DNA of 64,000 nucleotides, from contig JACKLV010000005.1 of NCBI GenBank assembly GCA_024235755.1, positions 123,969 through 187,968 of the forward strand. The letters are read 5' to 3'. Made by a program: the position numbers and the translations under genes. Under the pieces are notes generated by a model. It was given only the letters and a program-made list of their open reading frames with translations, ran no database searches and was not told the DNA's origin. Numbering within the stretch: the stretch's first letter is position 1; each line of letters starts with the position of its first letter. Below are positions 17,634 to 27,503 of this stretch, in pieces. Origin of the DNA: Burkholderiales bacterium. GTDB taxonomy: Bacteria; Pseudomonadota; Gammaproteobacteria; Burkholderiales; Nitrosomonadaceae.

Positions 17634-19715
17634 ATGTGGACAAATATTGCGACCATCAGTTACTCGGCGGCGGCCGTTGCCTTCCTCTTCCTATCCATTC
17701 TGCTGTTGACAAACTGGCGCGGCAGATTATACGGCATGATACTGGCCATCGCCTGTATCATGTCAGCGCTTTGGGCTACCATTACAGCTATCAACACTGT
17801 TTGGAGCTATTCGTATACATCATTAGTAATTATTATGGAAATTCTGAGAAATGCAAGCTGGTCGGCATTTCTCATTGTATTGATCGGTCCATTCCAGACG
17901 AAATCAGACAATTTATCACCGCCTCGATTTAGGCCCTCTATTCTTTTTATTGCATTGGTTTATCTTTTCTTTATTGGCCATGCAATTTATACCTTCCAGG
18001 ATGATTCATTTGCTCCTGGCATATCTTTCACCAACCTGACCGGAATTATGGGCTGTATGATGATGGCGATCATCGGCATCATTTTGGTCGAGCAGTTTTA
18101 CAGAAATACACTTCCAGAAAAACGCTGGGGCATTAAATTCATCAGTCTGGGCATCGGTGCAATTTTCATTTATGACTTTTATCTTTTCAGTGACGCACTG
18201 TTATTCAGACATATCAATTTTGATATCTGGGCTACACGGGGTTTTATCAATGCATTTATAGTACCGCTAATTGCCATATCCGCAGCGCGTAATCCAAAGT
18301 GGGCTGTGGGCATCGCCGTTTCCCGTCAAGTCATCTTTTATACAGCCGCATCATTTGGCACAGCCATTTACCTGCTTGTTATGGCAGGCGCTGGCTATTA
18401 CCTGCGCTTTACGGGAGACAAGTGGGGCCCTATATTGCAGGTAAGTTTTCTGTTCGGCGCAGTTATACTGCTTATTGGCATATTGTTCTCAGGGACGATC
18501 AGGTCATGGCTAAAAGTTTTCATCAGCAAACATTTTTATAGCTATAACTATGACTACAGAGAAGAATGGTTGCGTTTTACACGCACACTGTCCGAGGAAA
18601 AAGGAGAATTAAAAGAACGCGTGATTCAATCCTTTGCGCAACTGGTTGAAAGTCCTGGTGGCGGACTATGGCTGAAGCAGGATACAGGCCTTTTTATTCC
18701 GGCGCAACAATGGAATATACCGCACACCAAGGAAACTGTTGAACAAAATAATCCACTTTGCGTGTTTATGGAACAAAAAGATTGGATAATTGATTTAAAC
18801 GAATATCGGGCAAATCCTTCAATTTATGCACCGATGATAATCCCGGAGTGGCTTCAAAAAATATCGGACGCTTGGTTTGTCATTCCATTGATCCAGCATG
18901 GAAAGCTTTTTGGTTTTGTCGTACTGATTAAACCCAGAAGTAAAATCAAACTAAACTGGGAGATAAGAGATTTACTTAAAGTCGCCGGCAATCAGGCCAT
19001 GAGCCACCTTGCCCAGGAAGAAGCGTCACAGGCACTGATGGTAGCCCGGCAATTTGAATCGTTTAATCGTATGTCTACATTCGTGGTACATGATTTAAAA
19101 AATTTGATCTTTCAACTGTCACTGTTACTATCAAATGCGGAAAAACATAAAAACAATCCTGCATTCCAGGATGATATGATACAAACAGTAAATTTATCCA
19201 TTGGCAAAATGAAACGCCTGCTTGAGAAATTAAGCAACAGTCATTCTCTGGATAAACCAGATAATATTTTCTTAAATCAATTACTGCAGGAAATCGTTGA
19301 GAGTAAGTCTATTTTTGAACCCAGACCTGTATTCATACCTCATCCGACTGAATTGATAATTTCAGCTGAAAAAACACGAATAAAACGCGTCATCAGCCAC
19401 ATTGTACAAAATGCAATCGAAGCCACGCCCAAAGATGGTACGGTCAAAATTTGTTTATTTCAAAAAAATAATGAAGCTGTGATCGAAATTCAGGATACCG
19501 GTCATGGAATGAGCGAAAAATTTGTTCAGGAAAAGCTATTCAAACCATTTGAATCCACCAAATCCGCAGGTATGGGTATTGGTGTTTTTGAGAGCAAAGA
19601 GTATATACAAGAGATTGGCGGGAAACTGGAGGTTTCCACTCAAGAATCCGCCGGCACGACTTTTTACATCACATTAAATTTGTTGAGCGTAACAGCAGAA
19701 AACGGGAGCATATAA
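17634..19715 (+). CDS. prsK: PEP-CTERM-system sensor histidine kinase PrsK
   Basis: 693 residues. About eight N-terminal membrane helices (residues 5-290) are followed by a GAF-like domain (about 330-450) and a kinase core with H-box FVVHDLKNLI (His near 485), N-box HIVQNAIEATPKDG, and ATP-lid glycines DTGHGMS and GMGIGVFES. This is the PrsK kinase that partners PrsR in exosortase A systems. It begins 20 bases after the sugar transferase and is followed, after a 211-base spacer, by prsR. The signal sensed is unknown. Confidence 0.93.
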   Translation: MWTNIATISYSAAAVAFLFLSILLLTNWRGRLYGMILAIACIMSALWATITAINTVWSYSYTSLVIIMEILRNASWSAFLIVLIGPFQTKSDNLSPPRFRPSILFIALVYLFFIGHAIYTFQDDSFAPGISFTNLTGIMGCMMMAIIGIILVEQFYRNTLPEKRWGIKFISLGIGAIFIYDFYLFSDALLFRHINFDIWATRGFINAFIVPLIAISAARNPKWAVGIAVSRQVIFYTAASFGTAIYLLVMAGAGYYLRFTGDKWGPILQVSFLFGAVILLIGILFSGTIRSWLKVFISKHFYSYNYDYREEWLRFTRTLSEEKGELKERVIQSFAQLVESPGGGLWLKQDTGLFIPAQQWNIPHTKETVEQNNPLCVFMEQKDWIIDLNEYRANPSIYAPMIIPEWLQKISDAWFVIPLIQHGKLFGFVVLIKPRSKIKLNWEIRDLLKVAGNQAMSHLAQEEASQALMVARQFESFNRMSTFVVHDLKNLIFQLSLLLSNAEKHKNNPAFQDDMIQTVNLSIGKMKRLLEKLSNSHSLDKPDNIFLNQLLQEIVESKSIFEPRPVFIPHPTELIISAEKTRIKRVISHIVQNAIEATPKDGTVKICLFQKNNEAVIEIQDTGHGMSEKFVQEKLFKPFESTKSAGMGIGVFESKEYIQEIGGKLEVSTQESAGTTFYITLNLLSVTAENGSI

Positions 19716-19926
19716 TAACCTTCTAAACTAAAAAAAAAAGACTACTCACGCGTTTGTTCGAAAAAAAGGATGAAAAAATCATCGGTAAAATGTCAACTTA
19801 ACATCCGGGAATGTCCTTTAATTTTGATAATAAGTATGTAAAGCCATTTACTGCAAATTTACATGCTCTATTTTCCAGAAAAAAACAATTTAATTTTGGA
19901 CGCGCAATCGAAAACAGGTAACTAAT

Positions 19927-21288
19927 ATGTCAAAAAGTCGGGAAAAACAAAAGCTGCTGGTTATAGAAGATGATCTCGGTTTACAGAAACAACTTCGCTG
20001 GAATTTCGATAATTATGAAGTTTTTGTCGCTTCTGACCGCGAAAGCGCACTGACCAGCGTTAGACGGCACGAGCCTGCTGTTATCACAATGGACTTAGGC
20101 CTTCCCCCTGATCCCGATGGCGCAACCGAAGGATTGGCAACGCTGCAACAAATTCTCGCGTTGGCACCGGATACCAAAATTATTGTCCTGACAGGTAACC
20201 AGAACCATGCTCATGCTTTAAAAGCAATTGAGATGGGCGCTTATGATTTTCACCAGAAACCGTTCGACCCTGACATGTTGAAACTGGTGGTGGAACGGGC
20301 ATTTTATTTACATGCAATACAACAGGAAAACCGCCGTTTGAATCAGGTCCAGAGCAACTCTCCGATAGACGGATTGATTACGCGCGATCCTGAATTACTG
20401 AAAGCATGTCGCAGCATTGAAAAAGTGGCGCCTTCGGATGCAACTGTAATGTTGCTGGGTGAAAGTGGAACAGGCAAGGAAGTGTTGGCAAAGGCTCTAC
20501 ATAATCTGAGTAACCGAAAATCAAAACGCTTTATGGCCATTAATTGCGCCGCGATCCCGGAAACACTTTTAGAAAGTGAGTTATTCGGCTATGAAAAAGG
20601 TGCTTTTACAGGCGCATCAAAACAAACACTCGGTAAGATTGAGCTGGCTGACGGCGGCACTTTTTTTCTCGATGAAGTGGGTGATTTGCCTTTTCAGTTA
20701 CAGGCAAAGCTTTTGCGATTTCTCCAGGAAAGAGTGATTGAGCGTATCGGTGGGCGTGAAGAAATCCCCGTTGACGTACGTATTGTCTGCGCCACACATC
20801 AGGATCTTAATAAACTAATGGAAGCCGGAAAGTTTCGTGAAGATCTTTATTTCAGGCTCAGCGAAATTGTCATTACAATTCCGCCACTGAGAGACCGGAT
20901 TGGCGACGCCTTATTGCTTGCCCACCATTTTAAAAACAAGTTTTGTGCAAAGGAAGGGAAAGCAACCCTCAATTTCAATCAAGAAGCTATTGCTGCAATT
21001 GAGCAGCACCAATGGAGCGGTAATGTCCGCGAAATTGAAAACTGTATCAAACGCGCCGTGATAATGGCTGATGACTCGACTATTACCGCAGAAGATTTGG
21101 GGTTGCAGACAACTGACGCAATTGTCGAACCGCTTAACCTGAAATCAATCCGTGAACAGGAGGAATGCAAAGCACTTGTCAAAGCATTAGCTAGAGCTGA
21201 TGGAAATGTTGCGCAAGCTGCAAAATTACTCGGCGTCAGCCGTCCTACGATTTATGATTTAATGAATCGGTGTGGTATTAAAACCTAG
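19927..21288 (+). CDS. prsR: PEP-CTERM-box response regulator PrsR (sigma-54 activator)
   Basis: 453 residues. The receiver domain has acidic EDD (14-16) and phospho-acceptor Asp56 in MDLGLP. The AAA+ domain has Walker A GESGTGKE, the sigma-54-contacting GAFTGA, and Walker B GGTFFLDEVGDLP. The C-terminus is a Fis-type helix-turn-helix (GNVAQAAKLLGVSRPTIYDL). It therefore activates promoters of RNA polymerase with sigma-54; in exosortase A bacteria the targets are PEP-CTERM genes. A matching sigma-54 promoter is seen at 57788-57802. Confidence 0.95.
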   Translation: MSKSREKQKLLVIEDDLGLQKQLRWNFDNYEVFVASDRESALTSVRRHEPAVITMDLGLPPDPDGATEGLATLQQILALAPDTKIIVLTGNQNHAHALKAIEMGAYDFHQKPFDPDMLKLVVERAFYLHAIQQENRRLNQVQSNSPIDGLITRDPELLKACRSIEKVAPSDATVMLLGESGTGKEVLAKALHNLSNRKSKRFMAINCAAIPETLLESELFGYEKGAFTGASKQTLGKIELADGGTFFLDEVGDLPFQLQAKLLRFLQERVIERIGGREEIPVDVRIVCATHQDLNKLMEAGKFREDLYFRLSEIVITIPPLRDRIGDALLLAHHFKNKFCAKEGKATLNFNQEAIAAIEQHQWSGNVREIENCIKRAVIMADDSTITAEDLGLQTTDAIVEPLNLKSIREQEECKALVKALARADGNVAQAAKLLGVSRPTIYDLMNRCGIKT

Positions 21289-21372
21289 TATGCTCGATAG
21301 CCAAAAAATGCACCAGGATTATTTGAACTATACAAGCGGCGCATATAATCAGTGACCAAGAGGCCTTAACCA

Positions 21373-22959
21373 GTGGTTTATTTAGTACATGACTTGATTT
21401 ATCAGACCGCAAATCATACACCCGATGTAGATGCGTTGTCTTATCAGGGACAAAAAAAAAGTTATCAAGAACTTGCAAGCGAAATTGAACAATTAGCAGC
21501 GGGGCTATTAAGCGCAGGACTTGGCCGCGGCGAACGGCTGGCAGTTTATCTGGAAAAACGCTTGGAAACTGTCAGTACTCTATTCGCAGCCAACGCAGCT
21601 GGAGGCGTATTTGTACCCGTTAATCCATTGCTAAAACCTGAACAGGTTGGCTATATTATGGCAGACTGCAATGTCCGTATTTTAGTGACTTCAACTGAAA
21701 GGCTGAAATTACTGGCCGAAGTTTTGCCTTCCTGCCACGATCTGCATACGGTCATCATCATTGACAATAAGACCGGTGTTACAGAAATTGCCGGGGTAAA
21801 TATTCTCAGCTGGGCGGCTTTACATTCTGTCCGAACTACAAAAAAACCCAATCGCGTCATTGATGGCGACATGGCAGCCATTCTCTACACTTCTGGCAGC
21901 ACAGGAAAACCCAAAGGCGTTGTGCTATCGCACAGAAATATCGTTACCGGTGCAAAAAGCGTAGCGCAATATCTTGGAAACAGATCGGACGACAGAATTT
22001 TGTCAGTACTGCCACTCAGTTTTGATTACGGTTTGAGTCAATTGACTACAGCCTTTCATGTGGGCGCAACCAATGTACTCATGAATTATCTGCTGCCAAG
22101 GGATATTGTTCGGACAGTTGAGAAAGAAAACATCAGCGGCCTCGCAGCGGTACCGCCACTTTGGATTCAATTGGCCCAGCTAAACTGGGAAAAAGCTCAA
22201 TCATTACGCTATATTACCAATTCAGGTGGAGCAATGCCTCGCGCCACACTTGATTTGCTTACCAAAGCTCTGCCGCGCACCCGGATTTTTCTGATGTACG
22301 GTTTGACCGAGGCATTTCGATCGACTTATCTGCCGCCGGAAGAAATTGAGCGCCGCCCTGACTCAATCGGTCAGGCCATACCCAATGCCGAAATATTGGT
22401 ATTGCGCGAAGATGGTTCCCATTGTGTACCGGGAGAACCGGGAGAACTAGTACACCGCGGCGCACTGGTATCGATGGGGTACTGGAACGACACCGACAAA
22501 ACTGCAGCTTGCTTCAAACCTATCATTGCTCACCAAAATGGATTAACCATTCCTGAACTTGCCGTCTGGTCAGGTGACACTGTACGCATGGATGAAGAAG
22601 GTTTTCTTTACTTCATTGGGCGCCGAGATGAAATGATTAAAACTTCGGGATATCGAGTAAGCCCAACTGAAATAGAAGAAATCGTATATGCAACGGAAAA
22701 AGTTGGGGAAACAGTGGCTCTTGGCGTACCTCATCCCGTTCTTGGTCAGGCAATACTGGTTATCGCAACACCACGCGAAGGAACGTCGCTAAATGCCGAA
22801 GAACTAATGACAGCTTGCAAACAGCGCCTTCCTGCATATATGCTGCCCAGTTACATTGACATTCGTAAAGACAGTCTACCGAGAAGTCCGAACGGCAAAA
22901 TTGACAGAAAAAAACTATTCAAGGAAATGCAAAATCAATTTATGGAAAACAACACATGA
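21373..22959 (+). CDS. Acyl-CoA ligase (AMP-forming), exosortase A-associated
   Basis: 528 residues, GTG start. Adenylation motifs are complete: P-loop LYTSGSTGKPKGV, YGLTEAFRSTYLP, GDTVRMDEEGFLYFIGR, and the C-terminal catalytic lysine in SPNGKIDRKK. It would activate a carboxylic acid as acyl-AMP and pass it to CoA or a carrier. It fits the exosortase A-associated ligase family TIGR03098. It overlaps the downstream decarboxylase by 4 bases (ATGA), so the two are translationally coupled. No carrier-protein gene is present in the window. Confidence 0.9.
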   Translation: MVYLVHDLIYQTANHTPDVDALSYQGQKKSYQELASEIEQLAAGLLSAGLGRGERLAVYLEKRLETVSTLFAANAAGGVFVPVNPLLKPEQVGYIMADCNVRILVTSTERLKLLAEVLPSCHDLHTVIIIDNKTGVTEIAGVNILSWAALHSVRTTKKPNRVIDGDMAAILYTSGSTGKPKGVVLSHRNIVTGAKSVAQYLGNRSDDRILSVLPLSFDYGLSQLTTAFHVGATNVLMNYLLPRDIVRTVEKENISGLAAVPPLWIQLAQLNWEKAQSLRYITNSGGAMPRATLDLLTKALPRTRIFLMYGLTEAFRSTYLPPEEIERRPDSIGQAIPNAEILVLREDGSHCVPGEPGELVHRGALVSMGYWNDTDKTAACFKPIIAHQNGLTIPELAVWSGDTVRMDEEGFLYFIGRRDEMIKTSGYRVSPTEIEEIVYATEKVGETVALGVPHPVLGQAILVIATPREGTSLNAEELMTACKQRLPAYMLPSYIDIRKDSLPRSPNGKIDRKKLFKEMQNQFMENNT

Positions 22960-24191
22960 CTGGCGCTCAAATCCACCATGCCGATTTCACACAATTCCCG
23001 GTGCAAAACGATTGCCTGGAAATTGGCGGGATACCACTTACCCGGTTAGTACAGCGAGTCGGCAGAACGCCCTTCTATGCTTATGATCGAAAAAAAATTA
23101 CAGAGCGCGTTCAACTGCTGCGCGAATCACTACCTGCTGGCATTCATATACATTATGCAATGAAAGCCAATCCAATGCCGGCAGTTGTGCAACACTTGGC
23201 AAACCTGGTTGATGGTATTGATGTTGCTTCTGCCGGTGAAATGCGCACTGCTCTCGATACCACCATGCCAGCTCAACAGATCAGTTTCGCCGGGCCTGGA
23301 AAAACAGAGCACGAATTATCCAGCGCTATTGCAGCTGGCATTGTTCTGAATATGGAATCTGAAAGAGAACTCTCACTAATTACTCGGATAGCGGATCAAA
23401 TAGGCATAAGGCCAAATGTAGCTATTCGAGTTAATCCGGATTTTGAACTCAAGTCATCCGGTATGAAAATGGGCGGCGGTCCCAAACAGTTTGGCATTGA
23501 TGCAGAATTGGTGCCCGCATTACTGACGAAAATTGGCAGACTTGATCTAAATTTTATTGGTTTTCATATTTTCAGCGGATCGCAAAATCTAAAAGCGGAA
23601 GCACTGCAAGAAACACAGGAAAAAACATTACAATTAGGCCTGAAACTGGCAGAAAGCGCGCCTTCACCTGTACGCATGTTGAATATCGGCGGTGGCTTCG
23701 GCATTCCCTATTTTCCGGGAGAGAGACCATTGGATATTCATGCGATTGGTCAGAATCTGGACAACCTGTTGCCCTCAGTCAGACAACGACTCCCCGAAGC
23801 AAAGATTGTTGTGGAGCTTGGCCGGTATATCGTAGCTGAAGCAGGCATATATGTTTGTCGCATCATCGAGCGAAAAAAATCTAGAGGAAAAGTATTTTTA
23901 GTTACCGACGGTGGTCTCCACCACCATCTAGCCGCAACTGGAAATTTTGGACAGGTAATCCGTAAAAATTATCCAGTCATGATCGGCAACAAAGTGTTTG
24001 GCACACCCAGAGAAACCGTTTCGGTCGTCGGGCCACTATGCACACCCCTAGATTTACTGGCGGAACAAATGGAAATGGCGCAGACGGAGGAAAATGATCT
24101 TGTAGTAGTTTTGCAATCAGGTGCATATGGACTCACTGCGAGCCCAACTGCGTTTCTGGGTCACCCTGAGCCCACTGAAGTACTGGTCTAG
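22956..24191 (+). CDS. PLP-dependent amino acid decarboxylase, exosortase A-associated
   Basis: 411 residues, alanine-racemase/ornithine-decarboxylase fold (group IV). The PLP lysine is in HYAMKANPMP near residue 69, the phosphate-binding glycine loop is NIGGGFGIPYF, and the conserved Cys is in VVGPLCTPLD. It belongs with the exosortase A-associated decarboxylases (TIGR03099), relatives of diaminopimelate decarboxylase. Substrate unknown; a lysA role is less likely because of the neighbours. Starts inside the end of the acyl-CoA ligase gene. Confidence 0.9.
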   Translation: MTGAQIHHADFTQFPVQNDCLEIGGIPLTRLVQRVGRTPFYAYDRKKITERVQLLRESLPAGIHIHYAMKANPMPAVVQHLANLVDGIDVASAGEMRTALDTTMPAQQISFAGPGKTEHELSSAIAAGIVLNMESERELSLITRIADQIGIRPNVAIRVNPDFELKSSGMKMGGGPKQFGIDAELVPALLTKIGRLDLNFIGFHIFSGSQNLKAEALQETQEKTLQLGLKLAESAPSPVRMLNIGGGFGIPYFPGERPLDIHAIGQNLDNLLPSVRQRLPEAKIVVELGRYIVAEAGIYVCRIIERKKSRGKVFLVTDGGLHHHLAATGNFGQVIRKNYPVMIGNKVFGTPRETVSVVGPLCTPLDLLAEQMEMAQTEENDLVVVLQSGAYGLTASPTAFLGHPEPTEVLV

Positions 24192-24314
24192 CCGTTGCTT
24201 TAAATCAATATAAATCATGATTACTCATGATATTTTCAATTAATTCATTATAATAGAAACATTAGTCATTCTGTTTCAGGCTAAGTTTCTAAGAAAAAAT
24301 ACTAGGAGATCAGT

Positions 24315-26165
24315 ATGGGAGGTATTTGCGGTTGGACAGGCTGCAATACGGAAGTTACCGAGAGTCGCTCGTTACTTGAAGACATGACCAAGCCAATAAT
24401 GCAGTATGACAGTCGTCCCGTTCAAATGCTCTTTGGAAAAAAATCGGCGCTTGCTGTGAACGGGCATCCTGACAACGTCCATACTTTTCAAGGCCAAGGC
24501 ATAATCATTGGAATACTGGGGCATATTCGATTAACAATTAATCAATCCGATCAGCATTCTCAACCTCACAATAAAGCCCAATTTTTTCTGGAAAACTGGT
24601 TGAACATAGGTGAAAAAGCATTTGCCAATCTCGTAGGTGAGTTTACGCTTTGCATCATTGATGAAAATAAAAATCAGTGTACGCTAGCCGTTGATCGTAT
24701 GGGCACCAGATCACTGACCTGTCAGGCCAGCGGTACGCAGTTAATTTTTTCCACTTCATTAGATGCGATCATTAGACATCCGCAAGCAAAACCCCAGATT
24801 GATGCCCAGAGTCTATTTAATTATGTTTATTTTCATATGATTCCCAGCCCGGGAACTATTTACAAAAACCAACACAGGTTGTTGCCTGGCGAATACCTGA
24901 CTTTCAAGAATAATGAAATTATAACCGACTATTATTGGAAACCCAGCTTCGAAGAATCAAATACGCGCTCATTTGAAGATCTTAAGGCCGAATTGCATAC
25001 ACTTTTACGGTCCAGTATACGCGATGCAATCGGGAACGAATCTGCCGGCGCGTTTTTAAGTGGTGGAACTGATAGCTCTACCATAGCCGGAGTTCTTGGA
25101 GAAGTTACCGGAAAACCTGCGGCAACCTATTCCATAGGTTTCGATGCCACAGGATATGATGAAATGGAATATGCACGGATTGCTGCCCGCCATTTCGCTA
25201 CCAAGCATCATGAATATTATGTAACTCCCGATGATGTCGTCACAGCTGTCCCTGAAATTGCCGCAGTTTTTGATCAGCCTTTTGGCAATGCTTCTGCGAT
25301 ACCCGCTTTTTTTTGTGCCCGTATGGCAAAAGCGGACGGCATTACCCGGCTTTTAGGTGGCGACGGAGGCGATGAACTGTTCGGTGGAAATGAACGTTAT
25401 GCTAAACAATATCTATTTTCATTATACTCACATTTACCAGCATTCTTGCGTGAAAAAATTCTTGAACCCTGGACAAAAAGCGTCTCTGGAAAACAGCTTG
25501 TGCCACCCTTTCGTAAAATTTATCGATTTGTAGAGCAGGCGGCGATTCCTATGCCTGCGCGTATGAATACTTACAATTTGCTATTGCGCCACGGCATAAC
25601 ATCAGTCTTTACATCAGAATTTCTGGCTACAGTCAATACCACTTTGCCTGACGTATTAAACGATCAAACGTATCATCAAGTGAATGCGAAAAGCCTTATT
25701 AACAAGATGCTTGCATATGACTGGAAATTTACACTTGCAGATAACGATTTGCCTAAAGTTGTAAATGCTTGCGAACTTGCCCAAATCGATGTCGCTTTTC
25801 CATTAATCAGCGATGAAATGGTATTCTTCTCAACACAACTCAGGCCAAACTATAAAGTAAAAAAAACCAGATTACGGTATTTTTTTAAAGAAGCGCTAAA
25901 AGACTTCCTGCCCAAAGAGATTATTGTTAAGCAAAAACACGGATTCGGTCTGCCATTCGGTGTCTGGCTGCAAAAACACCCCCAACTAAGGGCACTGGCT
26001 GCTGACAGCTTGACCGATCTTAAAGCGCGTAACATGATCAGAAGTGATTTTATAGACACATTACTCGACCAACACTTACAGGAACATGCAGGCTATCATG
26101 GTGCCATGATCTGGATATTGATGATGCTGGAACAATGGCATAAGCTCCGTAAAACACAATTATAA
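24315..26165 (+). CDS. Asparagine-synthetase-like amide ligase lacking Cys2
   Basis: 616 residues, well-placed ribosome site (AGGAGATC). The N-terminal glutaminase-like domain begins MGGICGWTG where working enzymes begin MCGI-CG: the catalytic Cys2 is Gly. The C-terminal synthetase domain is intact, with the ATP loop LSGGTDSSTIAG near residue 250, GGDGGDELFGG, and KQKHGFGLPFG. This resembles beta-lactam synthetase and lasso cyclase, which keep ATP-driven amide formation without glutamine hydrolysis. Exosortase A loci often hold asparagine-synthetase-like amidotransferases, but normally with Cys2. Cys5 (CGWTG) could align if a four-residue leader were removed. Confidence 0.85.
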   Translation: MGGICGWTGCNTEVTESRSLLEDMTKPIMQYDSRPVQMLFGKKSALAVNGHPDNVHTFQGQGIIIGILGHIRLTINQSDQHSQPHNKAQFFLENWLNIGEKAFANLVGEFTLCIIDENKNQCTLAVDRMGTRSLTCQASGTQLIFSTSLDAIIRHPQAKPQIDAQSLFNYVYFHMIPSPGTIYKNQHRLLPGEYLTFKNNEIITDYYWKPSFEESNTRSFEDLKAELHTLLRSSIRDAIGNESAGAFLSGGTDSSTIAGVLGEVTGKPAATYSIGFDATGYDEMEYARIAARHFATKHHEYYVTPDDVVTAVPEIAAVFDQPFGNASAIPAFFCARMAKADGITRLLGGDGGDELFGGNERYAKQYLFSLYSHLPAFLREKILEPWTKSVSGKQLVPPFRKIYRFVEQAAIPMPARMNTYNLLLRHGITSVFTSEFLATVNTTLPDVLNDQTYHQVNAKSLINKMLAYDWKFTLADNDLPKVVNACELAQIDVAFPLISDEMVFFSTQLRPNYKVKKTRLRYFFKEALKDFLPKEIIVKQKHGFGLPFGVWLQKHPQLRALAADSLTDLKARNMIRSDFIDTLLDQHLQEHAGYHGAMIWILMMLEQWHKLRKTQL

Positions 26166-26179
26166 ACAATGGGTTCGTA

Positions 26180-26968
26180 ATGAGCGAGACTTATGATATC
26201 TTCAAAAGAGCGTTTAATTTGATTGAAGCGGACACATCAGAGCTTCGTCGTATAGCGTATCAATTACGTTTTCAGGTATTTTGTTTACATTATCAGTACT
26301 TACCTGCTTCAAATTATCCAGATGGTTTGGAAATAGATGAATATGATGAACGTTCGGTTCACATGCTAATACAATTTATTCCGACCGGAAAATTCGTTGG
26401 TACTGTTCGCTTGATTTTACCCGACCAATCAAATCCAGAAAGCCTGTTTCCCATTGAACTGAATACCCAAATTGATCCAGCTTTATTCAGTTTTAATGTT
26501 GCAACCAGAAAATATACTGCTGAAATTTCGCGCTTTCTTATTTCGCCAGATTTTGATCGGAGGAAACGGGATCGCAGACGATCAACTGAACAAAGCCAGT
26601 CAGCGGGCTCTACGAACACAACTCAGCCAACTGTCAATCACAACCCTGTAAAAGAACGACGCAAGGGAGAGAGACGCAATAGTGACCGGCGTTGCCTTAG
26701 TGTTTACATGGTGTTAATGGCGGCCGTTGTCCGCATGTCAGCAGCAAATGATATTAAGTACTGGTTTTCTGCCATGGATCCCGCATTGAATCGGTTAGTA
26801 GGCTTTTCAGGAATGCGAATCGACCCAATTGGGCCCGTCGTAAATTACCACGGTTTACGCCAACCGCATTTTGGAGAAATGAATGATGTACTCAGCAGAT
26901 TGTATAAACGTAATCACGGCGCTTGGGAAGTAATAACAGACCTTGGCAAATACTGGCAAGAAGAATAA
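26180..26968 (+). CDS. PEP-CTERM/exosortase-associated acyltransferase (GNAT-like)
   Basis: 262 residues. The N-terminus (YQLRFQVFCLHYQYLP, then VGTVRLILP) matches the exosortase-associated acyltransferase family TIGR03694, related to N-acyl amino acid and acyl-homoserine lactone synthases. It probably transfers an acyl group from a carrier to an amine. Residues about 130-175 are an unusual insertion rich in Arg, Ser, Gln and Thr, with RRKRDRRRS and ERRKGERRNSDRR. It starts 14 bases after the amide ligase and is the last gene of the group. Confidence 0.85.
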   Translation: MSETYDIFKRAFNLIEADTSELRRIAYQLRFQVFCLHYQYLPASNYPDGLEIDEYDERSVHMLIQFIPTGKFVGTVRLILPDQSNPESLFPIELNTQIDPALFSFNVATRKYTAEISRFLISPDFDRRKRDRRRSTEQSQSAGSTNTTQPTVNHNPVKERRKGERRNSDRRCLSVYMVLMAAVVRMSAANDIKYWFSAMDPALNRLVGFSGMRIDPIGPVVNYHGLRQPHFGEMNDVLSRLYKRNHGAWEVITDLGKYWQEE

Positions 26969-27065
26969 AAACACTATCAAAAAACTTGGACTTTAATCGT
27001 TATTCTAATGCCACAAATATATCAAGCCTATAAACTAAGTTCGCTATACGGATTTATAAGCACTA

Positions 27066-27503
27066 ATGCGTAAACAAAATACAAATTATCTTTGTATTCT
27101 TCTGATATCCCTTTTTTTTGCCATCGCTGAGACTAAGGCAGAAAGCAGCTATCAGATAGTAACGCATCCTGATGTAAACGAGGCGAGTATATCCAAAAAC
27201 TATTTACGGGCTATCTTTAGCATGCGCCTGCGAACATGGCCCAATGGCCTAATCATCAAAGTATTCGTCCTGCCGGATGATAATCCGTTGCATCATAGCT
27301 TTTCAAAAGAGCAATTAAGCTTGTTTCCCTATCAATTACGACAGTCTTGGGATCGCTTGGTATTCTCTGGTACAGGTCAGGCACCTACAACAGTTTCTTC
27401 AAATGAAGAAATGCATGCCAAAATCAAGAATACGCCAGGTGCTATCGGATACATAGAAACCTCTTATATCGATGATGAAATCCATGTACTCCAGATTAAA
27501 TAG
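27066..27503 (+). CDS. PstS-like periplasmic substrate-binding protein (small)
   Basis: 145 residues: a signal peptide (residues 1-25) and one lobe of a phosphate-type periplasmic binding fold (YLRAIFSMRLRTWPNG, then PGAIGYIETSYI). It is much shorter than PstS, and this short type often sits beside sensor or porin genes rather than an ABC transporter. No ABC genes are nearby. Its end overlaps the porin gene start by up to 32 bases, so the two are coupled. Ligand unknown; phosphate or another oxyanion is an inference. Confidence 0.8.
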   Translation: MRKQNTNYLCILLISLFFAIAETKAESSYQIVTHPDVNEASISKNYLRAIFSMRLRTWPNGLIIKVFVLPDDNPLHHSFSKEQLSLFPYQLRQSWDRLVFSGTGQAPTTVSSNEEMHAKIKNTPGAIGYIETSYIDDEIHVLQIK

